From assembly GCF_902686445.1 (NCBI RefSeq), contig NC_062219.1:106269160-106333159 (forward strand): 64,000 nt of DNA, read 5' to 3'. The notes beneath the pieces are model-generated. The model was given only the letters and a program-made list of their open reading frames with translations. It was not told the DNA's origin and searched no databases. The position numbers and the translations under genes are program-made. Source of the stretch: Sciurus carolinensis (taxonomy: Eukaryota; Chordata; Mammalia; Rodentia; Sciuridae). Shown piece by piece: positions 62,980-64,000 of this stretch (the stretch's first letter is position 1; each line of letters opens with the position of its first letter).

Positions 62980-63912
62980 ACCCTGATGAAACTCCAAAGG
63001 AGGATTCTAAATGAGCACAATGAACTAAGGAAAGCAGACTCTCCCATGCCAGCAACCTGCCAAAGATGGTAAGAGGTACAAAGGCAAGGAAGGGGCCTGA
63101 GATGAGTTGTGTAAGGGCAGGCAGCTGGCAAGTGACACCTCGTAACTTTGGGACTTAGTAGTGCTGTTCTAGTTTGTCATTTCATTTGAATTGTGTTACG
63201 TTCCTGTTGGAATTTCTTAATTTCCCTTTATAATGATTAAATAACTTGTCAGGTTTTTTTAGCTATTTAAGTTATGTTGACAGGAGTAAAACCAAACCCA
63301 AAGGTACCCAGGGAAAGCCTACTGCATTTTCCCACTCACTCTCCTCTCTCTCATGTAGGATTGAGAAGACTCCCTTTAGGTTCAAGGCCATTAAGTGCTA
63401 ATAATTATCCTTTATTCTGGCCTCTGTTCCAACATTATATGTCTCCCCCAATTTAGTGAAAGGGACAAAAAGGGAATGGGAATGAAGTGAACAGTTCATT
63501 AGTATTAAAAGGGATCTCAGGACTTAACATATTTAATCAAGTTTAGAATAGAACACTATTAAAAAACCTTTATGTATGCCTGCTGTGCTATCATATGCAG
63601 ACCATTAACAGTCATAATTATCATTTACTGAAGGTGAATACACTGTATTTCTTTGGAGCAAAAAATGACAGATAAAAATATATTTTTGATTGTGATAAAA
63701 ACATGGAAGATGCTTATACAGAACTTACAAAATTATGTAAACCAAACTGTCAATCTAACAATAAATATGATGCACCTTTGAAGTTTCAGAGATAATGTAC
63801 ATGCCTCCTTATCTTTCCCACTTGTAGGGATGGAAGAAAATGGCAGTGGAGAACGACTGAAGGAAGGCAAACCCAAGCACATACAAACATAGTGACCCAG
63901 AGTACTGAAGAA
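62980..63912 (+). pseudogene. Decayed CRISP-like copy (unit C), exons 3 and 4
   Basis: The exon 3 remnant (about 62980-63068) keeps ILNEHNELRKA and the donor gtaaga, but its acceptor and about 13 codons are removed by a deletion and one base is lost near the 3' end relative to 46322-46438. The exon 4 remnant (63828-63912) is collinear with CRISP exon 4 (W at codon 2, YKHSDPE near the end) but has TGA at 63858-63860, a second in-frame TGA near its end, and no GT donor. No signal-peptide exon was found in unit C. Any last exon would lie beyond the window. Confidence 0.78.
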
Positions 63913-64000
63913 TCAGTATGTAAATTAATAAATGTTTACACTATTTGTTTATGGTCCAGTAAATGGATAATAAAATGTTAGTGGATCATTTTAGGATGTT

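Larger units (their letters stand above)
50613..64000 (+). repeat. Tandem unit C carrying the decayed copy
   Basis: Paralogous to unit B and in the same orientation. The counterpart of B 31150-35730, which includes the signal-peptide exon, is missing and L1 sequence (50873-60840) sits in its place. The unit continues past the window end. Confidence 0.68.

Overview
The window is nuclear DNA of a rodent, most likely a squirrel (Sciuridae: marmot, ground squirrel or relative). The evidence is the set of SINEs: tRNA-derived ID elements with A/TAAA tails, and B1+ID chimeras of the kind described as MEN in squirrels. A single L1 lineage and a betaretrovirus-like (class II) endogenous retrovirus account for much of the rest. 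No bacterial-type gene, CRISPR array, rRNA or functional tRNA gene was seen. Well over half of the window is interspersed repeat.

The main find is a split gene on the + strand at 35030-47919 that I assign to the cysteine-rich secretory protein (CRISP) family. Four coding exons are recognisable: a signal-peptide exon (35030-35101), two exons for the start of the CAP domain (46322-46438 and 47189-47273), and a terminal exon carrying the six-cysteine ion-channel-regulator (ICR, ShK-like) domain (47801-47919). All visible splice sites are canonical, the phases agree, and the 393-nt reading frame is open (130 residues). The exons that would encode the CAP core and the hinge are absent: only 527 bp separate exon 4 from the ICR exon. 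The predicted product is a miniature CRISP with a very basic cysteine-rich tail. I know of no described gene with this layout.

The gene is one unit of a tandem array. Unit A is represented only by its 3' flank (1-611, similar to 48062-48600). Unit B (about 30930-48900) holds the mini-CRISP gene. Unit C (about 50613 to the end) holds a decayed copy with lost splice sites, a frameshift and a stop, and has lost the signal-peptide region. An ID SINE shared by B and C, with other SINEs private to one unit, orders the events.

Region by region: 1-26825 is unit A flank followed by L1 fragments and a three-layer nest. An old minus-strand L1 was hit by a class II ERV (10974-24709, both LTRs, 6-bp target duplication), whose gag was later hit by a nearly intact 6.1-kb L1 (12572-18672, 15-bp target duplication). 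26826-35027 is AT-rich non-coding DNA with scattered SINEs. 35028-48900 is the mini-CRISP gene with an L1 of about 7 kb in its first coding intron. 48917-60840 is mostly L1, with one more nested insertion. 60841-64000 is the decayed CRISP copy.

The ERV has recognisable gag, dUTPase, protease, RT/RNase H, integrase and env remnants but is broken in every gene; it is described here with its breaks. The L1 inside it has an intact ORF1 and an ORF2 interrupted by one apparent single-base deletion, so its family was recently active in this lineage.
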